This document shows, in pieces, positions 34,178 to 43,584 of a stretch of DNA of 64,000 nucleotides. Within the stretch, counting starts at the first letter, position 1. Each line of letters opens with the position of its first letter. The notes under the pieces are model-generated. The model was not told the origin of the DNA and ran no database searches. It saw only the letters and a program-made list of their open reading frames with translations. The position numbers and the translations under genes were made by a program. The stretch covers positions 1 to 64,000 of the forward strand of contig JABBOH010000026.1 in NCBI GenBank assembly GCA_019351895.1, in the 5' to 3' direction. This stretch comes from Pseudomonadota bacterium (lineage in GTDB: Bacteria; Pseudomonadota; Alphaproteobacteria; Acetobacterales; Acetobacteraceae).

Positions 34178-35391
34178 CCGCCATGACGCTGACCCTCGCC
34201 TTGCTCCGTCAGCCGGCGGGCGGCGCGCTCGCGGGCGCCGGTCCCCTGACGCAGCGCGTCACCCACGGGACCTTCGGCATCGGCCGCGGGCCGGACAATG
34301 ACTGGGTGCTGCCCGATCCCGAGCGGCACCTTTCCAAGCGCCACTGCCAGCTTTCATGGCAGGGCGAGTTCTGGCAGGTCACCGACTTCAGCACCAACGG
34401 CACTTTCCTGAACGGCGAGCCTTCGCCGATCGGCCCCGGGCAGGTGCGTGATCTCCGCGACGGCGACCGGCTGCGCCTCGGCGGCTACGAGATGGAGGTG
34501 CGGATCGCGGAGGAACGGCCCGCCGTGGAGGCGAAGCCGCCCCTGCCCGCGCCGAGCCCCTTCCGGCTCGACGATTCGCTGCTCATCGGACTGCCGCCCG
34601 TCGAGTTCCACGAGCCGGTCCAGCCCGATCACCGTCCGGCGGTGGAGGACGCCTTCATCCCGCCGCGCCCCATCGCGCTGCTGGGCGACGACTGGGATCT
34701 CGATATACCCGGCGTGCCACCTGCGGAGCCCGCGCCGCAACCGGCGCCGAAGCCGAGCTTCGCCCCTGAACCGATGGTGACCCAGCCCCCACAGGGCAGC
34801 GGCCAGCGTGATGACCTGATGGCCGCCTTCCTGCGCGGCGCGGGAGTGGGCGACACATCGGCTGGCGATCCGGTCGCGATGATGGAGGGGCTCGGAGCGG
34901 CTTTTCGCGCCCTCGTCAGCGGATTGCGGGAGACGATGATCGCGCGCGCCGCCGTCAAAAGCGAGTTCCGCATCGAGCAGACCATGATCCGCGCCCGCGG
35001 CAACAACCCGCTGAAATTCGCCGCGAGCGACGAGGACGCGCTGGCGTCCCTGCTCGCGGGCGGCAAGCAGTCCGGTATGGCGCCCGCCGCCGCGATCGCG
35101 GACGCGCTCCGCGACCTCCGCCTGCACGAGATCGCGACCATGGCCGCGATGCAGAGCGCGGTGCACAGCCTGATGCGCGAGATGGCGCCGGCGAAGCTGC
35201 GCGACGAAGGCGGCGGCGGCGCCCTGTTGCCGGCCCAGCGGAAGGCCCGCGCCTGGGACGCCTACGAGGCGCTGCATGGCCGCATCACCCAGGCGCTCGC
35301 CGATGATTTCGACAGCGTGTTTGGCCGTGCCTTCGCGCGCGCCTATGAGCAGACGGTGCGCGACGCGTCCCGTTCCGAAAAGACCGGCTGA
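34174..35391 (+). CDS. tagH: FHA-domain T6SS protein (TagH/Fha)
   Basis: 405-aa phosphothreonine-binding scaffold of the PpkA/PppA pathway. The N-terminal FHA domain (~25-105) has GIGRGPDNDWVLPD, the KRHCQL strand and DFSTNGTFLNG. A Pro-rich linker (~115-215) connects to a C-terminal helical domain typical of T6SS FHA proteins (ALVSGLRETMIARAAVKSEF, ARGNNPLKF, DDFDSVFGRAFARAYE). In Agrobacterium Fha binds phosphorylated TssL. The ATG at 34174 overlaps the PAAR stop; an ATG 9 nt later is equally possible. tssK follows after 28 nt. Confidence 0.93.
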   Translation: MTAMTLTLALLRQPAGGALAGAGPLTQRVTHGTFGIGRGPDNDWVLPDPERHLSKRHCQLSWQGEFWQVTDFSTNGTFLNGEPSPIGPGQVRDLRDGDRLRLGGYEMEVRIAEERPAVEAKPPLPAPSPFRLDDSLLIGLPPVEFHEPVQPDHRPAVEDAFIPPRPIALLGDDWDLDIPGVPPAEPAPQPAPKPSFAPEPMVTQPPQGSGQRDDLMAAFLRGAGVGDTSAGDPVAMMEGLGAAFRALVSGLRETMIARAAVKSEFRIEQTMIRARGNNPLKFAASDEDALASLLAGGKQSGMAPAAAIADALRDLRLHEIATMAAMQSAVHSLMREMAPAKLRDEGGGGALLPAQRKARAWDAYEALHGRITQALADDFDSVFGRAFARAYEQTVRDASRSEKTG

Positions 35392-35419
35392 TGCGACACG
35401 GAATGGAAGGCGGAGGCGT

Positions 35420-36748
35420 ATGACCTGGACCAACCGCGTCGTCTGGCAGGAGGGAATGTTCCTCCGGGCGCAGCATTTTCAGCAGCAGGACCGGCATGCC
35501 GACCATCTCGTCCGCACGGCACTCCTCGCCCTGCGGCCCTATGGCTGGGGTGTCAGCGACATGACCATCGACCGCGACCTGCTGGCCACGGGGCGTTTCG
35601 CCCTCGCCCAGGCGCGCGGCATCTTCGAGGACGGCACGCCCTTCGCCCTGCCGGGGGAAGCCGACCATCCGCCGCCGCTCGACCTCGCGGAAAGCGCGCG
35701 GGGCATGGCGATCTATCTCGCGATCCCGGTGCGCCAGGCGGGCGCCGCCGAAATGACCGCGAGCGCGGAGGGCCAGGGCCGCTACGCCGTGCGCGACTTC
35801 GAGGCCTATGACACCCACTCGGGTTCGCCGCAGCCCGCGGACCTGCTCATCGGCCGGTTGCGGCTGCGCTACATGCTCGAGCACGAAGATCGCAGCGGCT
35901 ATCTTTGCATCGGCCTCGCCCGCGTGACGGAGGTCACAGCCGATCGGCGCGTGACGCTCGATGATCGCTTCATCACGCCATGCATCACATCATCCGCATC
36001 CCCGCCCCTTGCTGGACTTCTTGCCGAACTGACCGGCATGCTGAACCAGCGTGGAGAAGCGCTCGCTGCCCGGCTCACCGCTCCTGCGGCGAGCGGCGTC
36101 TCGGATGTGGCCGACTTCCTGCTGCTGCAATCGGTCAATCGCTGGCACAAGCTGATGGCGCACTGGGCCGATGCGCCTCGGGTGCATCCCGTCGATCTCT
36201 ATGCCGTGCTGGTGCAGATGGTCGGCGAGTTCGCGACCTTCACCGAGGCGACGCGGCGGCCCGGCAGCTATCCGGCCTACCGGCACGAGGATCTGCAGAA
36301 GACCTTTGCACCTGTGGTCGCCGATCTGCGACGGTCGCTGTCGGCGGTGATGGAGCAGACCGCGATCGCCATTCCGCTGCAGGAACGGCGGCAGGGCGTG
36401 CGGGTGGGGCCGATCGTCGACCGCAGCATTCTGCGCGGCTCCAACTTCGTGCTGTCGGTGCAGGCCGACATACCGACCGAGACGCTGCGGCGGCTGTTCC
36501 CGGCCCAAGCCAAGATAGGCGCGGTCGAGCATATCCGCGAGTTGGTGAACGTCGCCTTGCCCGGCATCGCCATCCGGCCGCTGCCGGTGGCACCGCGGCA
36601 GATTCCGTTTCATGCCGGCGCCTCCTACTTCGAGCTGGATCGCAACAGTCCGCATTGGCAGCAGATGCAGGCCTCGGGCGGCTTCGCGATCCACGTCTCG
36701 GGAGATTTTCCCAACCTGCGCCTGGAGCTCTGGGCTATCCGAGGATAG
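35420..36748 (+). CDS. tssK: T6SS baseplate protein TssK
   Basis: 442 aa, the expected length for TssK, which connects the baseplate wedge (TssE/F/G) to the membrane complex. The opening NRVVWQEGMFLRAQHFQQQDRH is diagnostic, as are the later FLLLQSVNRW, RHEDLQKTF and the C-terminal receptor-binding part. The start follows GGAGGCGT and gives the family's usual N terminus; an upstream ATG overlapping the tagH stop terminates after ten codons. It stands between tagH and tssL on the same strand. Confidence 0.96.
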   Translation: MTWTNRVVWQEGMFLRAQHFQQQDRHADHLVRTALLALRPYGWGVSDMTIDRDLLATGRFALAQARGIFEDGTPFALPGEADHPPPLDLAESARGMAIYLAIPVRQAGAAEMTASAEGQGRYAVRDFEAYDTHSGSPQPADLLIGRLRLRYMLEHEDRSGYLCIGLARVTEVTADRRVTLDDRFITPCITSSASPPLAGLLAELTGMLNQRGEALAARLTAPAASGVSDVADFLLLQSVNRWHKLMAHWADAPRVHPVDLYAVLVQMVGEFATFTEATRRPGSYPAYRHEDLQKTFAPVVADLRRSLSAVMEQTAIAIPLQERRQGVRVGPIVDRSILRGSNFVLSVQADIPTETLRRLFPAQAKIGAVEHIRELVNVALPGIAIRPLPVAPRQIPFHAGASYFELDRNSPHWQQMQASGGFAIHVSGDFPNLRLELWAIRG

Positions 36749-36782
36749 CCTCCGCATCGGGCGCTGACGGAGTTCAGCCCCG

Positions 36783-38186
36783 ATGATCGACAACCCTTTC
36801 GCCGAACCCGAAGACGACGACCGCACGATCATCCGTCCGGCCGCGGGTCGCAAAGCGCCCACCGCCGCAGCCGCGCCCACCATCGCCACGCCGTCGGACG
36901 CGACCGTCGTCGCGGCGCCGGTCCTGAACGCCCGCCCGCCCGCCCGCCCGCGCCTCGCTGGCCGCCGGGAGCGGCCCCCAGCGAGAGAGGACGCCCCCAC
37001 CGCGGCCGCTTTCGGAGCGCCGCTGCTCGACGCCGCCGCCCCGCTGCTGCAACTGCTGGCACGGCTGCGCAACACGCTGACGCCGCCACAGGCAGGCGAC
37101 CTGCACGACCGCACGGTGCGCGAAATCCGCGCCTTCGAGCAGCGGGCCGAGGCGGCCGGGGTCGCGCCAGACATGCTCCGCCCCGCCCATTACGCGCTCT
37201 GCGCGAGCCTCGACGATGTCGTGCTCAACACACCCTGGGGCAGCGCGGGCGAATGGTATTCCCGTTCGCTGGTCTCGACCTTTCACCATGAGGTGCAGAG
37301 CGGCGAACGCTTTTTCGAGCTGCTGTCGGCGATGCGGCAGAACCCGGCGAAGTTCCTGGCCGTCATCGAGTTGATGTATCTCTGCCTGTCGCTGGGCTTC
37401 ATGGGCCGCTACCGCCTGTCGCCGCGCGGCCCCGCCGAAATCGACAGCCTGCGCGAGGAGGTCTACGCCGCCATCGCGAGCGTGCGTCCCCGCGCCGAGG
37501 CCGATCTTTCACCGCATTGGAGCGGGGTCTCCGCGCCCTACCGCCCCGCACGCCCCCGCCTGCCGATCTGGGTTGCGGGCGCGTCGGGCCTTGCCGTGGT
37601 CGCCGGCGTCTTCGCCTGGATGTCGATCTCGCTCAACACCGCCTCGGATAAAGTGGCCGAGCAGATGATCGCGCTGCCGCCCCAGACGATGCCGGTCATC
37701 GCGCGGTCGGGTCCGGTCATCGCGCCACCGCCCGCGCCTGCACCGGCCACTCCGGGACCGCTCGAGCGGCTGCGCGGCTTCCTGGCGCCCGAAATCGCGG
37801 CGGGGCTCGTGCAGGTCCTCGGCACCGAGGAGACGCCCATCATCCGCCTCACCGGCGACAGCTTCGCCTCCGGCAGCGCCGGGCTGCTGCCCAAGGGCCG
37901 CACGACGCTCGCGCGCATCGGCGCCGCGCTCAAGGCCGAGCACGGGCAGGTCGAGGTTGACGGCTACACCGACAACCAACCGATCCGTACCGTGCGCTTT
38001 CCCTCGAACTATGCGCTATCAACGGCGCGTGCGCAGTCGGCAAGCGCTGTTCTGGCGCAGATCATCGATGCCGGGCGGCTGACGGCCGAAGGCCGCGCCG
38101 ACGCCGATCCGATCGCACCCAACACAACCGAGCAGGGACGCGCGGCCAACCGCCGCATCGAGATCGTCCTGCACACCGCAGCCTGA
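36783..38186 (+). CDS. tssL: T6SS membrane protein TssL (DotU) with OmpA-like domain
   Basis: 467-aa inner-membrane protein of the TssL-TssM complex. After a charged N terminus (NPFAEPEDDDRTIIRP, candidate phospho-acceptor Thr15) and a disordered Pro/Ala stretch comes the DotU cytoplasmic domain (~80-230; ALCASLDDVVLNTPWG, FFELLSAM), one TM helix (~260-280) and a C-terminal OmpA/peptidoglycan-binding domain (VEVDGYTDNQP, STARAQSA, ANRRIEIVL). The fused OmpA domain can anchor the complex to peptidoglycan, which fits the absence of a tssJ lipoprotein gene. Encoded between tssK and tssM. Confidence 0.96.
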   Translation: MIDNPFAEPEDDDRTIIRPAAGRKAPTAAAAPTIATPSDATVVAAPVLNARPPARPRLAGRRERPPAREDAPTAAAFGAPLLDAAAPLLQLLARLRNTLTPPQAGDLHDRTVREIRAFEQRAEAAGVAPDMLRPAHYALCASLDDVVLNTPWGSAGEWYSRSLVSTFHHEVQSGERFFELLSAMRQNPAKFLAVIELMYLCLSLGFMGRYRLSPRGPAEIDSLREEVYAAIASVRPRAEADLSPHWSGVSAPYRPARPRLPIWVAGASGLAVVAGVFAWMSISLNTASDKVAEQMIALPPQTMPVIARSGPVIAPPPAPAPATPGPLERLRGFLAPEIAAGLVQVLGTEETPIIRLTGDSFASGSAGLLPKGRTTLARIGAALKAEHGQVEVDGYTDNQPIRTVRFPSNYALSTARAQSASAVLAQIIDAGRLTAEGRADADPIAPNTTEQGRAANRRIEIVLHTAA

Positions 38187-38197
38187 GGAACCGTGTC

Positions 38198-41100
38198 ATG
38201 CGTCAAGCCATCATCTCGCGCTGGAGCCTCTCGCTGGTCGGCGTCGTGATCCTCGCGGCGCTGGTCTGGGTCTTCGGCCCCTTCCTCGGCGCACTCGAAG
38301 GCATCCTGCCGCGCGCCGCCCTCATCGCCGGGCTCCTGCTGGTCTGGGCCGGCGTCAACGCGGCGCTGAGCTACCGCCGCCGCCAGCGCGAGGCGGCGCT
38401 GACCACCGGCATCGCCGAGCCCGACCCCAGTGACGTGGCCGTCAGCGAGGAGACAGCGGCCCTGCGCGACAAGCTCGTCCGCTCGCTCGCATTGCTGCGA
38501 CAGGCGCGCGGCACCCGCGGCTACCTCTACGAGCAGCCTTGGTATGTCATCATCGGCCCGCCCGGCGCCGGCAAGACGACGGCCCTGCTGAACTCCGGCC
38601 TGCGCTTCCCGCTCGCGGCCGAGATGGGCGACGGTCCGGTCGGCGGCGTCGGCGGCACGCGGCTTTGCGACTGGTGGTTCACCGACGACGCCGTGCTCAT
38701 CGACACCGCCGGGCGCTACACCACCCAGGATTCGGACGCCGTCGTCGACCGCGCCGGGTGGCAGGCGTTCCTCGACCTGCTGAAGCGCACCCGTCCGCGC
38801 CAGCCGCTCAACGGCGTCATCGTGGCGATCGCGCTGACCGACATCGCCCATGCCTCGGCCGAGGAGCGGATGGCCCACGCGGCCGCCATCCGCCGCCGCC
38901 TGAAGGAGCTGCGCGAGCGGCTCGGCGTCCGCCTGCCGGTCTATGCGCTGTTCACCAAGGCCGACCTGATCGCCGGCTTTACCGAGTTCTTCGACGACCT
39001 GAACCGCGAGAAGCGTGCCCAGGTCTGGGGCACGACCTTCCCGCTGACCCACGCGCCGGCCGGTCCCGTGGGGCAATTCGGCGCCGCCTTCCAGGGCCTG
39101 GTCGAGCGGCTGGACGCCCGGCTGCTCGACCGCATGCAGGCCGAGCGCAGCCCCGACCGCCGCCACCTGATCGCGGGCTTCCCGGCGCAGATCGCGAGCC
39201 TGGGCGCGCCGCTGCAGGCGTTCCTGGACGCCGCTTTCGCGGGCTCGCAGCTCGACCCCGCGCCGATGCTGCGTGGCGTCTACCTCTCCTCCGGCACGCA
39301 GGAGGGCACGCCGATCGACCGGCTGACCGGGGTGCTCGCGCAGTCCTTCGGTCTCGACCAGCGCCGCGCGCCCAGCCTGCGGCCGGAGCAGGGCCGCAGC
39401 TACTTCCTGGGCCGCCTGCTGCGCCAGGTCATCATGGGCGAGGCGATGCTGGTGTCCGAGCCGCCGGGAACGGTGCGGCGGCGGCGGGCGGTCCAGGGCC
39501 TCGGATACGGCGCGGTGACGGTCGGCGTGCTCGCGGCCCTCGGCCTGCTCTGGCACTCCGACCGCGCCAACAGCAGCGGGATCGGCCGCATGGCCGGTGC
39601 CGTCACGGCCTATCGCGCCGCCGTCACCAAACAGACGCTCGACCCCGTGACCAGCGGCGACCTCGCGGGCGTGGCGCCGCTGCTGGATCAGGCGCGGGCG
39701 CTGCAGGATCAGGCGCGCGGCGGCGGCATGGGCCTGTCGCAGGTGGGCTTGTCGGAGGTGGGCTTGTCGCAGTCGGGCAAGCTCGCGAGCGGCGCGCGCG
39801 GCGTCTATCGCGACGCGCTCGACCGCATCCTGCTGCCGCGCCTGATCTGGCGGCTGGAAAACCAGATGCGCGCCAATCTCGACAAGCCCGACTTCCTCTA
39901 TCAGGCGACGCGCGTCTATCTGATGCTCGGCAACCAGGGCCCGCTCGACTCCGATCTCGTGCGCGCCTGGATGCGCCTCGACTGGGAACGCGCCTATCCC
40001 GGCCCGGCCAACGCGACGCTGCGCGACGACCTCGCCCGCGATCTCGACGCGATGCTGGCCGAGCCGCTGCCGCAGGTGACGCTGGACGGGGCGCTGATCG
40101 AGGCGGCGCGCGCGACATTCAGCCGGGTCTCGCTCGCCGAGCGGGTCTATTCCCGCATCGAAACTTCCGCCGCCGCGACCTACGTCCCGGCCTGGACGCC
40201 GGCCGCGGCACTCGGGGCCGCGGGCGCGCAGCTGTTCACCCGCATCTCCGGCAAACCGCTGACCGAGGGCGTGCCCGGCTTCTACACGGTCGCCGGCTTC
40301 CGCACCGCGCTGCTGCCGGCGCTGCCGGTCGCGACGCAGCAGGTCGCCCGCGAAAGCTGGGTGCTCGGGCAGGCGGCAGCGGTTCCGCCGACGGGCGCCG
40401 CGCTCGACGCGCTGCAGCGGCAGGTGGTCGGCCTCTACCTCGCGGATTACGAGAAGCAGTGGGATGCGATGATCGGCGACCTCGCGCTGACGCCCGAGCA
40501 TTCGCTGGCTCAGGAGGCCGAGGCGCTGTTCGTGCTCGGCTCCCCGCAGTCGCCGATGCGCATGCTGCTCGCGTCGATGACGCGGCAACTCAGCCTGACC
40601 CAGATGAAGCCTCCTGCGGCGCCCTCCGGCAACGGCGCGGTGACGGCGGTCGCCGCCGTGCTCGGGCAGCCGCAGGCCGAGATGGCGCCGCTGGGCGCTG
40701 CTCTCGACGCGCATTACCAGACGCTCAGGGACTATGTCGGCCATGGTCCCGGCGCGCCGCTCGACCTCGCACTGAACGCCATCAACGGGCTGCAGCAGAG
40801 CCTCGCGCAACTCGCCAGCGCCAATCCGGCGACGCCCGCCGCCGCGCCCGCCGTCGACCCCATGCTGACGCTGCAGGCGGTCGCGAGCCAAGCCCCGCAG
40901 CCGGTGCAGCGCTGGCTGCTGTCGCTGACCACGAGCGGCGCTGCTTTCCAGGCCGGGGGCGCGCGGGCGCACGCGGCCGCCGCGCTGGACGGCGCGGGCG
41001 GACCGGCACAGCTCTGCGCGCAGGCCGTCGCCGGGCGCTACCCCTTCGCGCCCGGATCGGATGCCGATGTGCCGCTCGACGATTTCAGCCGGTTGTTCGC

Positions 41101-41671
41101 GCCCGGCGGCGCCTTCGACAGCTTCTTCAACGCCCAGCTTCGGCCCTACGCCGACACCGCGCCGCGCGTCTGGCGGGTGGAGGCGTCACCCGCCGGTCCG
41201 GCGCCCATCACCAACGCCGATCTGTCGCCTTTCCAGCACGCGGCGCAGATCCGCGACATCTACTTTCCGGCCGGCAGCACGACGCCCGCCGTGCAGTTGA
41301 CCTTCACGCCGACGACGGTTGATGCCGGCGCCAAGCAGGTGCAGCTGATGCTGGGCGCCACCACGATCACCGCGACGCGTGGCGTGGAGACGCCGGCGAC
41401 CGTGACCTGGCCCAGCGACGGCGGCAGCATCGCCCGCCTCGTCGTGACGCCCGCGTCGGGACCTGCCGTGACGCTCGCCGAGGCCAGCGGCCCGTGGGCG
41501 CTGTTCCGGTTGATCGGGCAAGGGCGGCTGCTCCGGCTCTCGCAGGACCGCTTCCTGCTGAGCTTCGACGGGGACGGCCATCGCGTTGTCTTCGCGGTGC
41601 GTGCCGCCTCGGTGCATAACCCGCTCGCCGAGAACCCGATGCGCGCATTCCGCTGCCCCGCGATCCGGTGA
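38198..41671 (+). CDS. tssM: T6SS membrane protein TssM (IcmF)
   Basis: 1157-aa core of the trans-envelope complex. Two N-terminal TM helices (~8-28 and ~31-50), a cytoplasmic NTPase-like domain with an intact Walker A GPPGAGKTT (~122-130) and VLIDTAGRY, a third TM (~432-452) and a large periplasmic part with the IcmF domain and a C-terminal beta-domain. A short three-fold repeat (GLSQVGLSEVGLSQS, ~512-526) sits in the early periplasmic region. 11 nt after tssL; tagF follows after 7 nt. Confidence 0.96.
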   Translation: MRQAIISRWSLSLVGVVILAALVWVFGPFLGALEGILPRAALIAGLLLVWAGVNAALSYRRRQREAALTTGIAEPDPSDVAVSEETAALRDKLVRSLALLRQARGTRGYLYEQPWYVIIGPPGAGKTTALLNSGLRFPLAAEMGDGPVGGVGGTRLCDWWFTDDAVLIDTAGRYTTQDSDAVVDRAGWQAFLDLLKRTRPRQPLNGVIVAIALTDIAHASAEERMAHAAAIRRRLKELRERLGVRLPVYALFTKADLIAGFTEFFDDLNREKRAQVWGTTFPLTHAPAGPVGQFGAAFQGLVERLDARLLDRMQAERSPDRRHLIAGFPAQIASLGAPLQAFLDAAFAGSQLDPAPMLRGVYLSSGTQEGTPIDRLTGVLAQSFGLDQRRAPSLRPEQGRSYFLGRLLRQVIMGEAMLVSEPPGTVRRRRAVQGLGYGAVTVGVLAALGLLWHSDRANSSGIGRMAGAVTAYRAAVTKQTLDPVTSGDLAGVAPLLDQARALQDQARGGGMGLSQVGLSEVGLSQSGKLASGARGVYRDALDRILLPRLIWRLENQMRANLDKPDFLYQATRVYLMLGNQGPLDSDLVRAWMRLDWERAYPGPANATLRDDLARDLDAMLAEPLPQVTLDGALIEAARATFSRVSLAERVYSRIETSAAATYVPAWTPAAALGAAGAQLFTRISGKPLTEGVPGFYTVAGFRTALLPALPVATQQVARESWVLGQAAAVPPTGAALDALQRQVVGLYLADYEKQWDAMIGDLALTPEHSLAQEAEALFVLGSPQSPMRMLLASMTRQLSLTQMKPPAAPSGNGAVTAVAAVLGQPQAEMAPLGAALDAHYQTLRDYVGHGPGAPLDLALNAINGLQQSLAQLASANPATPAAAPAVDPMLTLQAVASQAPQPVQRWLLSLTTSGAAFQAGGARAHAAAALDGAGGPAQLCAQAVAGRYPFAPGSDADVPLDDFSRLFAPGGAFDSFFNAQLRPYADTAPRVWRVEASPAGPAPITNADLSPFQHAAQIRDIYFPAGSTTPAVQLTFTPTTVDAGAKQVQLMLGATTITATRGVETPATVTWPSDGGSIARLVVTPASGPAVTLAEASGPWALFRLIGQGRLLRLSQDRFLLSFDGDGHRVVFAVRAASVHNPLAENPMRAFRCPAIR
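39731..39775 (+). repeat. Three 15-bp direct repeats inside tssM
   Basis: Units ggcctgtcgcaggtg, ggcttgtcggaggtg and ggcttgtcgcagtcg in a row code GLSQV-GLSEV-GLSQS in a flexible part of the TssM periplasmic region. In-frame expansion of the same style as the linker repeats in the lipopeptide genes. Confidence 0.85.
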
Positions 41672-41678
41672 GGCACCG

Positions 41679-42230
41679 ATGCCCCAGGACCCGGTCACTG
41701 GCTTCTTCGGCAAGATGCCGGCGCGCGGGGATTTCCTGCGCGTCGGCTTGCCGCGTTCCTTCACCGATCCGCTGGACGACTGGCTGAGCCGGGCGCTGAC
41801 CGCCGCCCGCTCGGACCTCGGCGAGCGTTGGGAGGCGGTCTGGTCCGCAGCTTCCACCTGGCGCTTCGTCCTGCCGCCGGGCGCCTGCGGGCCGGCCCAG
41901 GCCGTGGGCGTGCTGCTGCCGAGCGAGGACCGCGTGGGACGCGCCTTTCCCTTGGTCATCGCCCGCCTCGGACCTGCGTCCGACCCGGAAGACGCGCGCT
42001 TCCTGACTGGGGCGGAGCGCGCGGGACGCGAGGCGATCTCGCATGCGCTCTCACCCGACGCATTGCAGGAGCTGCTGACGCCGGTCGCGGATGCGGATGC
42101 GCCGCCGCCGCTGCTGCCGTCGCCGGTAGCCCTGTGGTGGACGACGAATGGCCGCCGGCTGGCGCTGCCCGCCTTCCCGGACCCGGAGGCATTCGCGGCC
42201 ATGCTGCTACCCGGAACCGAGGAGCCATGA
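41679..42230 (+). CDS. tagF: T6SS-associated protein TagF (ImpM)
   Basis: 183 aa. The start DPVTGFFGKMPARGDFLR is the family hallmark, followed by W-rich WEAVWSAASTWRFVLPPG and the late WWTTNGRR. TagF is a post-translational regulator; in Agrobacterium the TagF domain is fused to PppA as one protein and represses T6SS, whereas here tagF and pppA are two genes joined by an ATGA overlap. That makes a natural split/fusion comparison. Confidence 0.93.
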   Translation: MPQDPVTGFFGKMPARGDFLRVGLPRSFTDPLDDWLSRALTAARSDLGERWEAVWSAASTWRFVLPPGACGPAQAVGVLLPSEDRVGRAFPLVIARLGPASDPEDARFLTGAERAGREAISHALSPDALQELLTPVADADAPPPLLPSPVALWWTTNGRRLALPAFPDPEAFAAMLLPGTEEP

Positions 42231-42949
42231 CCCCTGAGACGCACAAAGCCGCCGGCAGCGGCTTCCGCTCCTCGGCCGCGAGCCATCCCGGCATGCGGCG
42301 CGCGGTGAATGAGGACGCATGGCTCAACCGGCCGGACCTCGGCCTCTGGGCTGTCGCCGATGGCGCGGGCGGCCACGAGGCGGGCGCGGTCGCCGCGCGC
42401 GCGGCGGTGGAGGCGCTGGCGACGATCCCGCCCGGATTGACCGGCGCCGAGCTGCTCCACCAGCTACGGCTGCGCCTCGGCGGCGTGCACCGGGCGCTTG
42501 GCCGCGCCGCCGCAGACCTCGGCGAAGCGGCCATCATGGCCAGCACGATCGTGGCGCTGGTCGCTCGCCAGGGTCATTTCGCCTGCGTCTGGGCGGGGGA
42601 CAGCCGCCTCTATCGCTGGCAGAACGGTCACTTCGCGCAAATCACGCGCGACCACTCCCTGATCGCCGACAGACAGGAACGCGGCCTTCGCGATGACGGC
42701 TCGGTGGAGCGCAACGTCATCACCCGCGCGCTGGGGTCGCCGGCGGATGAGCCGGGACTCGAGAAGATCACCGGCATCGTCATGCCCGGCGACCGCTTCC
42801 TGCTGTGCAGCGACGGCATCACCAAGGTGTTCGGCGATGATGAGCTGGCGGCTTTCCTGGCCGCCGATGCGGAAAGCCTCGTCGCCGCCGCTTGCGCTCG
42901 CGGCGCGGCCGACAACGTCACCGCCATCATCGTCGTGTCCGAGGATTGA
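42227..42949 (+). CDS. pppA: PP2C-type Ser/Thr phosphatase PppA
   Basis: 240-aa metal-dependent phosphatase that counteracts PpkA. The PP2C motifs are complete: RAVNEDAWL, VADGAGGHEAG, WAGDSRLYRW, SDGITKVF and ADNVTAIIVV, with the metal-binding Asp residues in place. Start overlaps the tagF stop (ATGA). It is the last gene of the first plus-strand T6SS block and is followed 25 nt later by a strong hairpin terminator. Confidence 0.95.
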   Translation: MTPETHKAAGSGFRSSAASHPGMRRAVNEDAWLNRPDLGLWAVADGAGGHEAGAVAARAAVEALATIPPGLTGAELLHQLRLRLGGVHRALGRAAADLGEAAIMASTIVALVARQGHFACVWAGDSRLYRWQNGHFAQITRDHSLIADRQERGLRDDGSVERNVITRALGSPADEPGLEKITGIVMPGDRFLLCSDGITKVFGDDELAAFLAADAESLVAAACARGAADNVTAIIVVSED

Positions 42950-42974
42950 CCCGTCCGCCGGCCGGCCCGAACAG

Positions 42975-43008
42975 AAAGACCCCGATCCGTCGCCGGATCG
43001 GGGTCTTT
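42975..43008. terminator. Bidirectional rho-independent-type terminator between pppA and hcp
   Basis: Perfect 15-bp inverted repeat (aaagaccccgatccg and its complement) with a 4-nt loop tcgc. The arms begin AAAGACC and end GGTCTTT, giving a T run on both strands, so it can end transcription of pppA from the left and of hcp from the right. Confidence 0.93.
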
Positions 43009-43036
43009 GGCGCGTGGAGATTACGCTGCCGCGGCC

Positions 43037-43525
43037 TCAGCTGCTGACGCCCGTCGCGAGGTCGAACTGCACGACGCCGCCCTTGACCGGCTTCTTGTCC
43101 GAGCCGACCGTGTAAGGCGTAACCTCGATCTTCGTGAAGCTGAGACCAATCGACTCCATTGGCAGGCCTCCGCCGCCCACACCGGAGAAAGAGTAGGAGG
43201 ACAGGCCGACGCTCGTCAGCTGCACCGTAAGATAGGTGAGGGAGCCGGCGTCGGTCTGGCTCGTGAAGGACAGGGTCGCCGACAGGTTCGTGTCGCCCTT
43301 GCAGATGCTCTCGAAGAGCTTTGCGGAGGACACGCCGTCCCATTCCTTCTGGATGGACAGCGCAGCGATGTTGACCTCGGCGATGGCGCGGTTCTGCAGA
43401 TTCTTGGTCTGCTGGGGGATTTCGCGCGACGCGCCTAACTGCACCGCGTTGAGCTCGATCTGCTTCTCGAACCCCTTCTGCGTCACCGGCCCGTCGATGG
43501 TGCTGAGCTTCATGTAGATAGCCAT
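43037..43525 (-). CDS. hcp: T6SS tube protein Hcp (TssD)
   Basis: 162-aa hexameric inner-tube protein and secretion hallmark. The start MAIYMKLSTIDG is typical; VQLGASREIPQQTKNLQNRA, VNIAALSIQKEWDGVS and FESICKGDTNLSATL follow family pattern. GAGGA upstream of the ATG supports the start, and upstream in-frame codons overlap tssH and are not used. hcp and tssH are on the minus strand between two plus-strand T6SS blocks; hcp follows tssH after 59 nt and ends at the shared terminator. Such separation often allows high hcp expression. Confidence 0.95.
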   Translation of the reverse strand: MAIYMKLSTIDGPVTQKGFEKQIELNAVQLGASREIPQQTKNLQNRAIAEVNIAALSIQKEWDGVSSAKLFESICKGDTNLSATLSFTSQTDAGSLTYLTVQLTSVGLSSYSFSGVGGGGLPMESIGLSFTKIEVTPYTVGSDKKPVKGGVVQFDLATGVSS

Positions 43526-43584
43526 GGCTTTCGTCCTCTTCGTTCGTGTCTGTGGTCTGCGTCCGGCGCTATTGCCTCGGACCA

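Noticed and set aside
38009-40972. Minus-strand open frame of about 987 codons
   Set aside because: Antisense to tssM; composition and lack of motifs mark it as a shadow.
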